A DNA stretch of 64,000 nucleotides, from positions 3,720,001-3,784,000 of the forward strand of contig NZ_CP064266.1 in NCBI RefSeq assembly GCF_022811845.1, given 5' to 3'. This document shows positions 25,194 through 34,562 of this stretch, in pieces. A program made the position numbers and the translations under genes. Each line of letters starts with the position of its first letter. Positions within the stretch are counted from its first letter, which is position 1. Source of the stretch: Bacillus pseudomycoides (GTDB lineage: Bacteria > Bacillota > Bacilli > Bacillales > Bacillaceae_G). Under the pieces are notes generated by a model. That model saw only the letters and a list, made by a program, of their open reading frames with translations. It was not told the origin of the DNA and did not search any database.

Positions 25194-26954
25194 ATGAACT
25201 CTATAGAAGATTACTCTGTAGGAAGATGGCTGAATAAAGATTTTCAGTTTGTGAAAATGAGTAATACGATTGCAGAGGCAATCAATCTACTTATCGCATC
25301 AAAAACTGATGAACTGCCTGTACTAGAGGAAAAGCGAATGATCGGTATTGTAAAGTTACTAGATTGTGTTCAGTGGATGAAAGAACAAAGTGGTGAGAGT
25401 ACTCCAGTCCATATGATTATAGAGGAATCTTTTCACAAGGGAACAAGTGTGAATGCAATGGAAGTGGTTCAGCATGTACCGTTTTATGTGATAAATGAAA
25501 AAAACGGAGTGCTAGAAGGGATTATAGGTCAAAGTGAGCTTTTCGCTTTTCAGAAATATATAAAACAACAATTAGAAGAAGCTGGGCATGTAATTGAATG
25601 GTTACGACTGTCTTTTGATACTGCATATGAAGGCATTGCGATTGTGGATGAAAACGGTGTTATCCAAATGTTTAATGATACGTATAGTCGCTTTGTGGGC
25701 GTAACGAAAGAAGAAGCAATTGGACAGCGCGCTGAAAATGTAATTGAGAATACAAGGCTTCCAGTTGTATTAAAAACAGGAGTGCCAGAAAGAAATCAAG
25801 TGCATCGTTTGCAAGGACAAAATTTAGTTGTACACCGGATGCCGATTTGGAAGCAAGGAAGAGTGATAGGTGCTGTAGGGATGCTTATTCATGAAGGGAT
25901 TTCAGATATTTATAAAATACTAGAGAGATTTGATCAAAAAGATAGTGCTGTCAAACCATCATTCTCTAAACCGAAGAAGAAGCAAATTCACTTTGAAGAT
26001 ATTCTCGGAGAAAGTCAGCCGATTTCTGAAACGAAAAAAATGGCTCGAAAAGCCGCTAGGTCGAAAGCGTCTGTACTAATTACTGGAGAAAGTGGTGTTG
26101 GTAAAGAGCAATTCGCGCGAGCTATACACGGTGCAGGTGTAACAAAAAACGGTCCATTTATTAGTGTGAATTGTGCTGCTATTCCTGATAATTTACTAGA
26201 ATCTGAATTATTTGGTTATGCAGAAGGTGCTTTTACAGGTGCGAAAAAGAATGGGAAGGCAGGGAAGTTTGAGCTTGCCAATCATGGAACGTTATTTTTA
26301 GACGAGATTGGTGATATGTCTCTATTAACGCAAGTGAAAATTTTACGGGTTTTACAGGAAAGAGAGATAGAAAGAATAGGAGGTACACATCCACTTCCTG
26401 TTGATTTCAGATTAATCGCAGCGACAAATAAAGATTTAAAACAAATGGTTAGAGAAGGTACATTTAGAGAAGATTTATATCATCGACTTCATGTCATCCC
26501 AATTCATATTCCGCCACTTCGCTTTCGAAAACAAGATATACCACTCATTGTTGAAGAACATTTACAAAAATTATGTCAAATGTATGATATCGAAGAAAAG
26601 ACACTTGATAAAGAGGTATTACGCCTTATGTTCCATTATAATTGGCCAGGTAATGTTAGGGAATTGATCAATGTGTTAGAAAGGCTATTCGCGCTGTCAG
26701 ATGATGCGCATATACGCGCTAAGGATTTACCAGAAGAATTCTATTATCGGGATATAGAGCAAAAGAAATTAGTACCTATGATTCAATCTTTACCAGCAAA
26801 ACAAGAAGCGATGAAAGTGGTGCGTGATGAGGAAGAAAGAGGATTAATTGAACGCGTTTTAAAAGAAGCAAAAGGAAATAAGTCAAAAGCAGCGGCATTG
26901 TTAGGGATTTCTAGGGCGACCCTTTATAATAAATTGTCAAGATTCAAAATCTAA
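25194..26954 (+). CDS. sigma-54-dependent transcriptional regulator (CBS-PAS-AAA+-Fis)
   Basis: A 586-residue enhancer-binding protein. N-terminal region (about 15-140) looks like paired CBS domains ('NTIAEAINLLIASKTDELPV'), then a PAS domain (about 145-255, 'TAYEGIAIVDENGVIQMFND'), a sigma-54 AAA+ domain with Walker A GESGVGKE, the sigma-54 contact loop GAFTGA and Walker B 'LFLDEIGD', and a C-terminal Fis-type helix-turn-helix ('NKSKAAALLGISRATLYNKL'). AGAGGTGG precedes the ATG; the longer in-frame extension is part of the upstream hairpin. It likely activates the -24/-12 promoter in front of the next operon and may sense a CoA or nucleotide ligand through the CBS pair. Confidence 0.9.
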   Translation: MNSIEDYSVGRWLNKDFQFVKMSNTIAEAINLLIASKTDELPVLEEKRMIGIVKLLDCVQWMKEQSGESTPVHMIIEESFHKGTSVNAMEVVQHVPFYVINEKNGVLEGIIGQSELFAFQKYIKQQLEEAGHVIEWLRLSFDTAYEGIAIVDENGVIQMFNDTYSRFVGVTKEEAIGQRAENVIENTRLPVVLKTGVPERNQVHRLQGQNLVVHRMPIWKQGRVIGAVGMLIHEGISDIYKILERFDQKDSAVKPSFSKPKKKQIHFEDILGESQPISETKKMARKAARSKASVLITGESGVGKEQFARAIHGAGVTKNGPFISVNCAAIPDNLLESELFGYAEGAFTGAKKNGKAGKFELANHGTLFLDEIGDMSLLTQVKILRVLQEREIERIGGTHPLPVDFRLIAATNKDLKQMVREGTFREDLYHRLHVIPIHIPPLRFRKQDIPLIVEEHLQKLCQMYDIEEKTLDKEVLRLMFHYNWPGNVRELINVLERLFALSDDAHIRAKDLPEEFYYRDIEQKKLVPMIQSLPAKQEAMKVVRDEEERGLIERVLKEAKGNKSKAAALLGISRATLYNKLSRFKI

Positions 26955-26972
26955 ACAATTGTTATATGAAGT

Positions 26973-26996
26973 GTAAAACTGTCTAGACAGTTTTAC
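26973..26996. promoter_or_regulatory. 24-bp perfect palindrome upstream of a sigma-54 promoter
   Basis: GTAAAACTGTCT and its complement meet without a loop, 42 bases before the -24 element. It may be the binding site of the sigma-54 activator encoded just upstream. It is followed by G TTTTCTTTT, so it could instead terminate the regulator gene. Confidence 0.55.
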
Positions 26997-27037
26997 GTTT
27001 TCTTTTCATTTTGCCCTTGTTCTATCAAGTTTTTAGT

Positions 27038-27055
27038 TTGGCATAGATTTTGCAT
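27038..27055 (+). promoter_or_regulatory. sigma-54 (-24/-12) promoter
   Basis: TTGGCATAGATTTTGCAT has GG and GC separated by exactly ten bases and matches the TGGCAC-N5-TTGCA consensus closely. It lies 39 bases before the ATG of the acyl-CoA dehydrogenase gene and directly after a sigma-54 activator gene. Confidence 0.8.
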
Positions 27056-27093
27056 ATAAATAAAATGAAGACCGAAATGATAGGGGGATACAG

Positions 27094-28803
27094 ATGGAGA
27101 AAACAAAGTTGCAATGGGACGAATTTTTTTCGCTGAATAAGGAGCTTCATACATCCTTTTTTACACCTGAGGATTTTTCAGGTGATGAAGATTTAATTGC
27201 AAAAACAACAGAACAATTTGTTAAACAAGAAATTGTTCCGCAAATTGAAAATATTGAGCAGCACAATTATCAAGTTTCTCGCCAGTTATTTGAAAAGGCT
27301 GGAGAACTTGGATTACTAAGTATAGAAGTTCCAGAAGAATATGGGGGATTTGAATTAGGAAAAGCAGTTTCTGGCTTGGTAGCAGAAAAGATGGGATATG
27401 CAGGAGCATTTAGTGTTTCCTTTAACATTCATGCTGGAGTAGGAACGCTGCCATATATATATTATGGAACAAAAGAGCAGAAGGAGAAGTATTTACCTAA
27501 AATTGCATCAGGCGAATGGATTGGAGCTTATGCGTTAACAGAGCCAAACGCTGGATCTGATGCGTTAAGTGCAAAAACAAGTGCTGTCTTAAATGAAGAA
27601 GGAACAGCATGGACATTAAATGGTGAAAAGCAGTGGATTACTAATGCTCATATGGCTGATGTATATGTTGTTTTTGCGAAGACAAATAAAGGAATGACAG
27701 CATTTATTGTCGAAAGAACATGTGAAGGTGTTTCGATTGGTCTAGAAGAAAAGAAAATGGGTATTAAAGGTTCTTCTACTGCAACATTAATTTTAGAGGA
27801 TGTCGTAATTCCGGCTGAAAATGTATTAGGGGAAGTTGGAAAAGGGCATCATGTAGCTCTTAATATTCTCAATTTTGCGAGATTGAAACTTGCTTTCGGA
27901 AATATTGGGACAGCAAAGCAAGCGATTGGCCTATCTGTTCAATACGGAAAAGAACGAAAACAGTTTCAGACAGAATTAGTTGATTTCACGATGATTCAAG
28001 AGAAAATTGCAAATATGATTATTGCTACATATGGTGCAGAGAGCGCGGCTTATCGAACAGCAGGTGTAATTGATGACGCAATTCATGAGAGTGATGAAAG
28101 CATTATGCAGAAAATGTCTCAATTTGCAATGGAGTGTGCCATTAATAAAGTGAATGCTTCAGAAACCCTTGGAAATATTGTGGATGAAGCGGTACAAATT
28201 CACGGTGGTTATGGTTATATGCAAGAGTATGAAGTAGAACGATTGTATCGTGATGCTAGAATTAGCCGTATATTTGAAGGGACGAATGAAATTAACCGCT
28301 TAACAGTTGCGAAAATGTTAATGAAACAAACGAAGTCATTAGGGGACCAAGTAGATGAAGACGCATTTGAAAATGTAGAACGAAATCATCGTTATATTTT
28401 ATTATCGAAACAATTATTGAAGCAATCTTTGAAAACGCTATCTCAAACTCCTGAATTAAAAATTGAACAAGAACAAGAATATTCACGCGTATTAGCAGAC
28501 ATGTTGAAAGATGTGTATGTAATGGAAGCAGCATTTTTACGTACGAAAAAAGCGGTAAGTAAAAATGGTGAAGAAAAAGAACGTACAAAACAGTTGATAA
28601 CGGATGTTCTTTGTGAAGAAGGTTATCGAAAAGTAGAATCAGCAGCAATTGTTCTTCTTTCTGCAGCAGTACAAGAAGAGCAAAAAAGAAATGCTATTCT
28701 AGATGAAATTCGTCAACTGTCAGTACCTCTATATACGAACGTATTTACGAAGAAGAGGGAAATCGCAAAAGCGATTATAAATCGTGGAAAATATATTGTT
28801 TAA
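27094..28803 (+). CDS. acyl-CoA dehydrogenase with C-terminal extension (probable isobutyryl/branched-chain CoA)
   Basis: A 569-residue FAD enzyme. The dehydrogenase core occupies about residues 30-410, with 'GAYALTEPNAGSDA' (FAD/substrate loop), 'GEKQWITNA', 'QIHGGYGYMQEYEVERLYRD' and 'FEGTNEINRL' with the catalytic Glu region. A roughly 150-residue helical extension follows, as in the long Bacillus acyl-CoA dehydrogenases. Its operon partners handle 3-hydroxyisobutyrate and methylmalonate semialdehyde, so isobutyryl-CoA is the most likely substrate, but this is inferred. Expression is probably sigma-54 dependent. Confidence 0.88.
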   Translation: MEKTKLQWDEFFSLNKELHTSFFTPEDFSGDEDLIAKTTEQFVKQEIVPQIENIEQHNYQVSRQLFEKAGELGLLSIEVPEEYGGFELGKAVSGLVAEKMGYAGAFSVSFNIHAGVGTLPYIYYGTKEQKEKYLPKIASGEWIGAYALTEPNAGSDALSAKTSAVLNEEGTAWTLNGEKQWITNAHMADVYVVFAKTNKGMTAFIVERTCEGVSIGLEEKKMGIKGSSTATLILEDVVIPAENVLGEVGKGHHVALNILNFARLKLAFGNIGTAKQAIGLSVQYGKERKQFQTELVDFTMIQEKIANMIIATYGAESAAYRTAGVIDDAIHESDESIMQKMSQFAMECAINKVNASETLGNIVDEAVQIHGGYGYMQEYEVERLYRDARISRIFEGTNEINRLTVAKMLMKQTKSLGDQVDEDAFENVERNHRYILLSKQLLKQSLKTLSQTPELKIEQEQEYSRVLADMLKDVYVMEAAFLRTKKAVSKNGEEKERTKQLITDVLCEEGYRKVESAAIVLLSAAVQEEQKRNAILDEIRQLSVPLYTNVFTKKREIAKAIINRGKYIV

Positions 28804-28819
28804 ATAGGAGGAGAACGGT

Positions 28820-29710
28820 ATGAAAAAGATTGGTTTTATCGGTTTAGGTAATATGGGTCTTCCGATGTCTAAAAATTTACTCAAATCAAATTATACGGTA
28901 TATGGCGTTGATTTAAATAAAGATGCTGAGGCTTCTTTTGAGAAAGAAGGAGGAATCATTGGCTTATCAATTGAAAATTTGGCAGAAACATGTGATTTGA
29001 TTTTTACAAGTTTACCATCACCTCGAGCTGTTGAAGCTGTTTATTTTGGAGAAGAGGGCTTAATTGAGAATAGTCATCCGAATGTTGTTTTAATTGATAC
29101 AAGCACAGTAGCACCGCAACTAAATAAAAAACTTGCAGATGCTGCGAATGATAAAAAAGTCGACTTCTTAGCTGCGCCAGTTAGTGGTGGGGTGATAGGA
29201 GCGGAAAATCGAACATTAACTTTTATGGTTGGTGGATCGAAAGAAGTATATGAAAAAGGTTTATCAGTGATGGAAGTATTAGGAGCAAATGTTTTTCATG
29301 TGAGTGAGCAAATCGATAGTGGTACGACTGTAAAACTGATTAATAACTTACTGATTGGTTTTTACACAGCGGGTGTTAGCGAAGCTTTAACTTTAGCGAA
29401 GAAAAACAATATGGATTTAGATAAAATGTTTGATATTTTAAATGTAAGTTATGGACAAAGTAGAATTTACGAGCGTAATTATAAAAGCTTTATTGCACCA
29501 GAAAACTATGAGCCAGGATTTACTGTAAATCTACTAAAGAAAGACTTAGGATTTGCAGTTGATTTAGCGAAAGAAAGTGAACTTCACTTACCAGTAAGTG
29601 AAATGCTATTGAATTTGTATGATGAAGCTGGCAAAGCGGGATATGGTGAAAAAGACATGGCTGCTTTATATCAGAAGGTAAGTGAACAATTAATCTCTAG
29701 TCATAAATAA
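28820..29710 (+). CDS. mmsB: 3-hydroxyisobutyrate dehydrogenase
   Basis: A 296-residue NAD-dependent beta-hydroxyacid dehydrogenase that oxidises 3-hydroxyisobutyrate to methylmalonate semialdehyde in valine breakdown. It shows the dinucleotide loop GFIGLGNMGLPMSKNL, the substrate motif 'DFLAAPVSGGVIGAE' and the catalytic lysine in 'GTTVKLINNLLIG'. GGAGGAGAACGGT precedes the ATG, 16 bases after the dehydrogenase gene, so they are co-transcribed. Confidence 0.92.
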   Translation: MKKIGFIGLGNMGLPMSKNLLKSNYTVYGVDLNKDAEASFEKEGGIIGLSIENLAETCDLIFTSLPSPRAVEAVYFGEEGLIENSHPNVVLIDTSTVAPQLNKKLADAANDKKVDFLAAPVSGGVIGAENRTLTFMVGGSKEVYEKGLSVMEVLGANVFHVSEQIDSGTTVKLINNLLIGFYTAGVSEALTLAKKNNMDLDKMFDILNVSYGQSRIYERNYKSFIAPENYEPGFTVNLLKKDLGFAVDLAKESELHLPVSEMLLNLYDEAGKAGYGEKDMAALYQKVSEQLISSHK

Positions 29711-29755
29711 GAATGAATACTAGCAAATATAAAAAAATAAAAAGGAGCGAATACA

Positions 29756-31216
29756 ATGATTACAACAGAAATTAAACGAGTGAAAAATCATATTAATGGT
29801 GAATGGATAGAATCTACTGGTACAGAAGTGGAAGCTGTTCCGAATCCTGCGACTGGGAAAATAATTGCTTATGTTCCGCTTTCTCCAAAAGAAGATGTGG
29901 ATCGTGCTGTTGAAGCTGCAAAAGCTGCTTATGAAACATGGTCCAAAGTGCCGGTTCCAAATCGCTCGAGACAGTTGTATAAATATTTGCAACTCTTACA
30001 AGAAAACAAAGATGAGCTTGCAAAAATCATTACATTAGAAAATGGTAAAACATTAAAAGATGCAAGTGGTGAAGTGCAGCGGGGGATTGAGGCTGTAGAA
30101 CTGGCAACATCAACACCAAATTTAATGATGGGACAAGCACTTCCAAACATTGCAGGCGGGATTGATGGTTCAATTTGGCGTTACCCAATTGGAGTTGTTG
30201 CTGGAATTACACCTTTCAACTTCCCAATGATGATTCCTTTATGGATGTTCCCACTTGCAATCGCTTGCGGTAATACATTCGTATTAAAAACATCTGAAAG
30301 AACACCACTTTTAGCTGAGAGACTTGTAGAATTATTCTATGAAGCAGGTTTCCCTAAAGGGGTTTTAAACTTAGTACAAGGCGGAAAAGATGTTGTAAAT
30401 AGCATTCTAGAAAGTAAAGACATTCAAGCTGTTTCATTTGTTGGATCTGAACCAGTTGCACGCTACGTATATGAAACAGGAACAAAATATGGAAAACGAG
30501 TACAAGCGCTTGCAGGAGCAAAAAACCATGCGATTGTTATGCCAGATTGCAACCTTGAAAAGACAGTACAAGGTGTGATTGGTTCAGCGTTTGCGAGTAG
30601 TGGAGAACGCTGCATGGCATGCTCTGTTGTAGCGGTTGTAGATGAAATTGCTGATGAATTTATTGATGTTCTAGTAGCGGAAACACGTAAATTAAAAGTA
30701 GGTGATGGTTTCCACGAAGATAATTATGTAGGACCATTAATTCGTGAGTCTCATAAAGAGCGTGTACTAGGCTATATTAATAGCGGTGTAGCAGATGGGG
30801 CTACTTTATTAGTAGATGGTCGTAAAGTTAATGAAGAAGCCGGCGAAGGGTATTTCGTTGGCGCAACAATTTTTGATGGTGTAAATCAAGGTATGAAAAT
30901 TTGGCAAGACGAAATTTTTGCTCCAGTACTGAGCATTGTGAGAGTAAATGATTTAGAAGAAGGAATTAAGCTGACAAACCAATCAAAATTTGCTAATGGT
31001 GCCGTTATTTATACATCAAGTGGTAAACATGCACAAACATTCCGTGATAACATCGATGCAGGAATGATTGGTGTGAACGTTAACGTTCCAGCTCCAATGG
31101 CATTCTTTGCATTTGCAGGAAATAAAGCGTCTTTCTATGGTGATCTTGGAACAAATGGAACAGATGGTGTTCAATTCTACACACGTAAAAAAGTTGTAAC
31201 AGAGCGCTGGTTTTAA
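29756..31216 (+). CDS. mmsA: methylmalonate-semialdehyde dehydrogenase (CoA-acylating)
   Basis: A 486-residue aldehyde dehydrogenase superfamily member of the MmsA/IolA type, converting methylmalonate semialdehyde, NAD and CoA to propionyl-CoA and CO2. Catalytic Cys is in 'SSGERCMACSVV', the NAD-binding 'FVGSEPVARYVYETG' replaces the usual GxxxxG form, and 'TPFNFPMMIPLWMFP' is typical. AAAGGAGCG precedes the ATG. It supplies propionyl-CoA to the methylcitrate genes upstream. Confidence 0.92.
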   Translation: MITTEIKRVKNHINGEWIESTGTEVEAVPNPATGKIIAYVPLSPKEDVDRAVEAAKAAYETWSKVPVPNRSRQLYKYLQLLQENKDELAKIITLENGKTLKDASGEVQRGIEAVELATSTPNLMMGQALPNIAGGIDGSIWRYPIGVVAGITPFNFPMMIPLWMFPLAIACGNTFVLKTSERTPLLAERLVELFYEAGFPKGVLNLVQGGKDVVNSILESKDIQAVSFVGSEPVARYVYETGTKYGKRVQALAGAKNHAIVMPDCNLEKTVQGVIGSAFASSGERCMACSVVAVVDEIADEFIDVLVAETRKLKVGDGFHEDNYVGPLIRESHKERVLGYINSGVADGATLLVDGRKVNEEAGEGYFVGATIFDGVNQGMKIWQDEIFAPVLSIVRVNDLEEGIKLTNQSKFANGAVIYTSSGKHAQTFRDNIDAGMIGVNVNVPAPMAFFAFAGNKASFYGDLGTNGTDGVQFYTRKKVVTERWF

Positions 31217-31256
31217 TAGATGAATAGAACATACATGTAACTTGTTACATGCACAA

Positions 31257-31288
31257 AAGTACACCACTTATTAGAGAGTGGTGTACTT
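31257..31288. terminator. bidirectional intrinsic terminator
   Basis: AAGTACACCACT and AGTGGTGTACTT form a 12-bp stem between the convergent mmsA and LysE-family genes. A second smaller palindrome, CATGTAACTTGTTACATG, lies just before it. Confidence 0.75.
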
Positions 31289-31295
31289 GTCGTCT

Positions 31296-31925
31296 TTAAC
31301 TGTTCTTTTCGAAAGCTAATTTTATACCAAATCCAATTAAAATAATACCAGTAAGTCCTTGGATGTACCTTTGAGTAGTTGGTTTTTTCATGAAAAGACT
31401 GATTTTATCAATTAAGAAGATATAAAAAGCAAACCATATTACGGTTAAAACGAGATAGGTAAGGCCCATGATTAGAAATTGAATGAATGTATTATGGTTA
31501 GGATTTAGAAATTGCGGTAGAAAGGTCAAAAAGAATACAGCGACTTTAGGGTTTAAAAGATTCGTAAGAAATCCTTGGCGAAAACAAGAGCTGTTTTCAC
31601 CTGCATGTTTCATTGGTAACTCATTCGTGTCTATGCTGTTTTTGTTTTTTAAAGATAAAAGTGCTTTAATGCCTAAATAGACGAGATAAATAGCACCAGC
31701 ATATTTAAAAATAGAAAATAAGAAAGCCGATTTAACAATAATAGCAGAAAGTCCAATTACAGCAGCTAAAGTATGAATTAAGAGAGCAATACAGGTGCCG
31801 AAAACTGTTTTCACACCTCCCATTTTTCCTGAAGTAAGAGTGTTTTTTGTAGCCATTGCAGTGTCAGGTCCGGGTAAAATAATAAGACAAATTGACATGA
31901 TAATAAAAAGAAGATAATTCTCCAC
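31296..31925 (-). CDS. LysE family amino acid exporter
   Basis: A 209-residue membrane protein with about six helices. The N-terminal 'LIILPGPDTAMATKNTLTSG' and 'FLTNLLNPKVAVFFLTFLP' blocks are LysE/RhtB signatures; the family exports amino acids such as lysine, threonine or homoserine lactone. AAAGGTGG lies eight bases before this GTG; in-frame GTGs further upstream overlap the ribosome site. It is divergent from a broken XRE regulator gene, a typical pairing. Confidence 0.85.
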   Translation of the reverse strand: MENYLLFIIMSICLIILPGPDTAMATKNTLTSGKMGGVKTVFGTCIALLIHTLAAVIGLSAIIVKSAFLFSIFKYAGAIYLVYLGIKALLSLKNKNSIDTNELPMKHAGENSSCFRQGFLTNLLNPKVAVFFLTFLPQFLNPNHNTFIQFLIMGLTYLVLTVIWFAFYIFLIDKISLFMKKPTTQRYIQGLTGIILIGFGIKLAFEKNS

Positions 31926-32060
31926 AATCACTTCCACCTTTCTTTGTGTATTTTTTGAAAATTAAATTAAAATCAGTTTAACACAACTTATGTAGTATGT
32001 TAAATAAAATTTAATTGTGTTTAAATATATTTAATAAAAATTCTCGAAGGGGTATAAAAT

Positions 32061-32458
32061 ATGGGGAATATAAATATAGGAAAAAAGGTGGAAGAACTCC
32101 GAAAACAAAAAACTTAAGTATGAGAGAGTTAGCAAAATTAGCAGAAATAACACTCTCTATGCTAAGGGAAATTGAGAGGGGATTAGCCAATCCTTCTATT
32201 CAAACGTTGAAATTGTTAGCAAAAGCATTAGAAGTTCCAACCTTTGGTTTTCTAATGGAAGATACGAATACAGCTGATTTAGTTGTCAGGGCGAACGAAC
32301 GTAAAAAAATGAATGTAGGCAATTTATCATATGAATTATTATCGCCGGATTTAACCGGTGCTTTAGCTGCATCTTTAATGACTTTACCACCTAATGCTAT
32401 TTCCTCAGATATACTTTTAGAACATAGTAACACCTTCGCCATTTTAATAGTACGGTAA
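32061..32458 (+). pseudogene. XRE-family transcriptional regulator, frameshifted and truncated
   Basis: ATG opens 'MGNINIGKKVEELRKQKT' and stops; the missing A in the run after CGAAAACAAAAA restores the frame as 'NLSMRELAKLAEITLSMLRE', followed by 'IERGLANPSIQTLKLLAKA'. That is a helix-turn-helix typical of XRE-cupin regulators. The cupin half stops early at 'SNTFAILIVR'. Divergent from the LysE-type exporter, which it probably once controlled. Confidence 0.8.
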
Positions 32459-32460
32459 TC

Positions 32461-32515
32461 AAACAGGCTAGATAAAGCAGAAAATGAACTGCTTTCATCT
32501 AGCCTGTTCGTTATT
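32461..32515. terminator. bidirectional intrinsic terminator
   Basis: AACAGGCTAGATAAAGCAG pairs with CTGCTTTCATCTAGCCTGTT (one bulge) between the regulator remnant and the end of the hydrolase gene on the other strand. Confidence 0.75.
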
Positions 32516-33566
32516 ATGCATTAAGAAGGTTAAAGAAGCGATTTACCTCTTCATCTGAAACATCACTTAATTGCTTATATTTGTATTGTGGGTTTTGATC
32601 CTTATCGACTACGACAGAACGGACTCCTTCAAAGAAATCTTCGTGTCTCATGAAATTTTTAGCGAGTATGAGATCCGTTGCAAAGCATTCTTCTATCGAT
32701 TTTGCTTTCCCGTCAATCAGTTGTTTTAATGTTACTTTTAGTGAGAATGGAGATTTTGAGAGTAATGTTTCTTTTGTTTTTAAAGCAAAAGAACTGTCAG
32801 TATTCTCTAATGAATGGATGATATTTTCGACTGTTTGGAATGAAAAGTGTTGGTCAATTTCTTCTTGCATGGAAGCAAGTTCACTTTCTGCACTAGGTGT
32901 TGTTTCATATTTATTAATAAGTTCTTTTAAAGTAATATGTACATTTTGATTGTGCCAATTTACTTTTTCGATAGCATCAAGAAAAGTAGGTAAAGTTTCA
33001 GATGGTATATAATGATCAGCGGCATTTATATATAACACATCAGCAGCTTTTAAGACAGATGCTGATAATGCGACATAACGACCAGTTTGTCCAGGTGCTT
33101 TATTTAAGAAGTAAGCAGCACCGACATCTGGAAAAAATCCAATGTTCATTTCAGGCATTGCCCATTTTGTACGCTCTGTGACAATTCTATATTTAGCACC
33201 ATTGGTAATACCGACGCCACCGCCCATTACAATTCCATCTAAACAAGCGATAATTGGTTTTGGATAATGATATAAATAAGTATCTATTTCATACTCTTCT
33301 TCAAAAAACTGTTCTGCATGTTGTAATGCAACTTCATTTGAACGTGCCTCATATAATGTTTTAATATCACCGCCAGCACAAAAGCCTTTTGTACCAGCGC
33401 CTTTTAATACGATAATGGAAATGCAATCATCTTTTTCCCACTCTTTTAGTTTTTGCCCAATTGGTTGTAACATATCATAAGATAAAGAGTTAAGTGCTTT
33501 TGGGCGGTTTAAAGTAATCGATGCAACACCGTTTTCGCTGATGGAAAATAAAACATTTTCAGTCAT
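32514..33566 (-). CDS. 3-hydroxyisobutyryl-CoA hydrolase
   Basis: A 350-residue member of the enoyl-CoA hydratase superfamily with the long C-terminal ECH_2 form, which distinguishes the hydrolase from ordinary hydratases (about 260 residues). Motifs are 'GFCAGGDIKTLY', 'GIVMGGGVGI' and 'WAMPEMNIGFFPDVGAAYFL'. It releases 3-hydroxyisobutyrate in valine degradation and so supplies mmsB in the same region. AGAGGAGGATT precedes the ATG; the longer in-frame start lacks a site. Confidence 0.88.
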   Translation of the reverse strand: MTENVLFSISENGVASITLNRPKALNSLSYDMLQPIGQKLKEWEKDDCISIIVLKGAGTKGFCAGGDIKTLYEARSNEVALQHAEQFFEEEYEIDTYLYHYPKPIIACLDGIVMGGGVGITNGAKYRIVTERTKWAMPEMNIGFFPDVGAAYFLNKAPGQTGRYVALSASVLKAADVLYINAADHYIPSETLPTFLDAIEKVNWHNQNVHITLKELINKYETTPSAESELASMQEEIDQHFSFQTVENIIHSLENTDSSFALKTKETLLSKSPFSLKVTLKQLIDGKAKSIEECFATDLILAKNFMRHEDFFEGVRSVVVDKDQNPQYKYKQLSDVSDEEVNRFFNLLNA

Positions 33567-33860
33567 TTCTAATCCTCCTCTTATATATCTTCTTATTCTT
33601 ATTTCTCGATACAAGCTAAAATGTCCTTTATAATTTATTTAGTAAGCAAGTATTGTGCCAATTTTAACGCCTTTCATAAAGAAGGAATACTAGTAAAAAA
33701 GTGTCTAACTGTTTAAACAAATGGACATTTAGACATAGTGTTAGAATTTTTGAAGAAAATTGCATATTTTGGCGAGTTCTATTTGCAGGATTTCTATGTA
33801 TGAAAAGGAATATTACAACAATCATGATTGATTATAGATTAAAAACGGAGGATACTATAT

Positions 33861-33935
33861 ATGACTCTTATGCTTGCAAGAAAAGGATTGTATATAGATA
33901 AGAATCATATTTTGTTATATTCGCCGAATTGTTAA
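33861..33935 (+). CDS. possible small peptide, 24 aa
   Basis: ACGGAGGA lies eight bases before an ATG opening MTLMLARKGLYIDKNHIL... and ending SPNC. Only the ribosome site supports it. The rest of 33567-33992 shows no gene. Confidence 0.3.
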   Translation: MTLMLARKGLYIDKNHILLYSPNC

Positions 33936-33992
33936 ACTTTTAACGGTGCTTGAGTTTGTATATAATAAGGAATAGGGAAAGGAGAGATCGGA

Positions 33993-34250
33993 ATGCCAGG
34001 GCCTTTGCTATTATCGGTTATTATTTTGTCTTCTCTCATGGTAGGAATTACACAGTATTTTCATCATACAGATACGACAGAAGAAGTGAAAGATAAAGTA
34101 CGTCTCGTGTTTCCGGTTTTTATCATATCTATTTCACTTTGTTTTATGTTAAATAAAGACGGATATATCGTGGCCTTATTTTCATTTTTCATAGCGATTA
34201 TTTTAATCACTGTATTGTACTATGTAATGAAAGATTATTTGCAAAAATAA
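33993..34250 (+). CDS. small membrane protein, 85 aa
   Basis: Three predicted helices: 'LLLSVIILSSLMVGITQYF', 'VRLVFPVFIISISLCFML' and 'YIVALFSFFIAIILITVLYY', joined by a charged loop 'HHTDTTEEVKDK'. GGGAAAGGAGAGATC precedes the ATG. No family recognised; a similar small hydrophobic gene is common near sbcD in Bacillus cereus relatives, but I cannot confirm. A terminator follows. Confidence 0.65.
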   Translation: MPGPLLLSVIILSSLMVGITQYFHHTDTTEEVKDKVRLVFPVFIISISLCFMLNKDGYIVALFSFFIAIILITVLYYVMKDYLQK

Positions 34251-34296
34251 AGCTTGATTAAAGATATCCCGCAAACTAGATTATCCCGCGTTATAA

Positions 34297-34343
34297 AAAA
34301 GAAACTGTTTTGAAAAAGATGAATCAAAATGGTTTCTTTTTTT
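34297..34343 (+). terminator. intrinsic terminator
   Basis: AAAAAAGAAACTGTTTTGA and TCAAAATGGTTTCTTTTTTT pair across a short loop. Confidence 0.75.
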
Positions 34344-34562
34344 TGGAAAGAACAATCCTTGTTTGTGAAATAAGCACACAAGGAAGCGGTAGACATCATC
34401 ATAGTATTCTCTAAAATTTTAAAATTTCACACACCGTATTATAAAATAAAAAAATAAATAAAAAAACATGTGAGTAAATTCTTCAACATCTATTCACTTG
34501 TCAATCATAAGAAGCCACTATACTATTGAATTATAGAGAATAATAAGAGGAGTTGTGTTTAT

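Noticed and set aside
33701..33901. 66-codon plus-strand frame
   Set aside because: Composition unlike proteins, no ribosome site, overlaps a better small frame.
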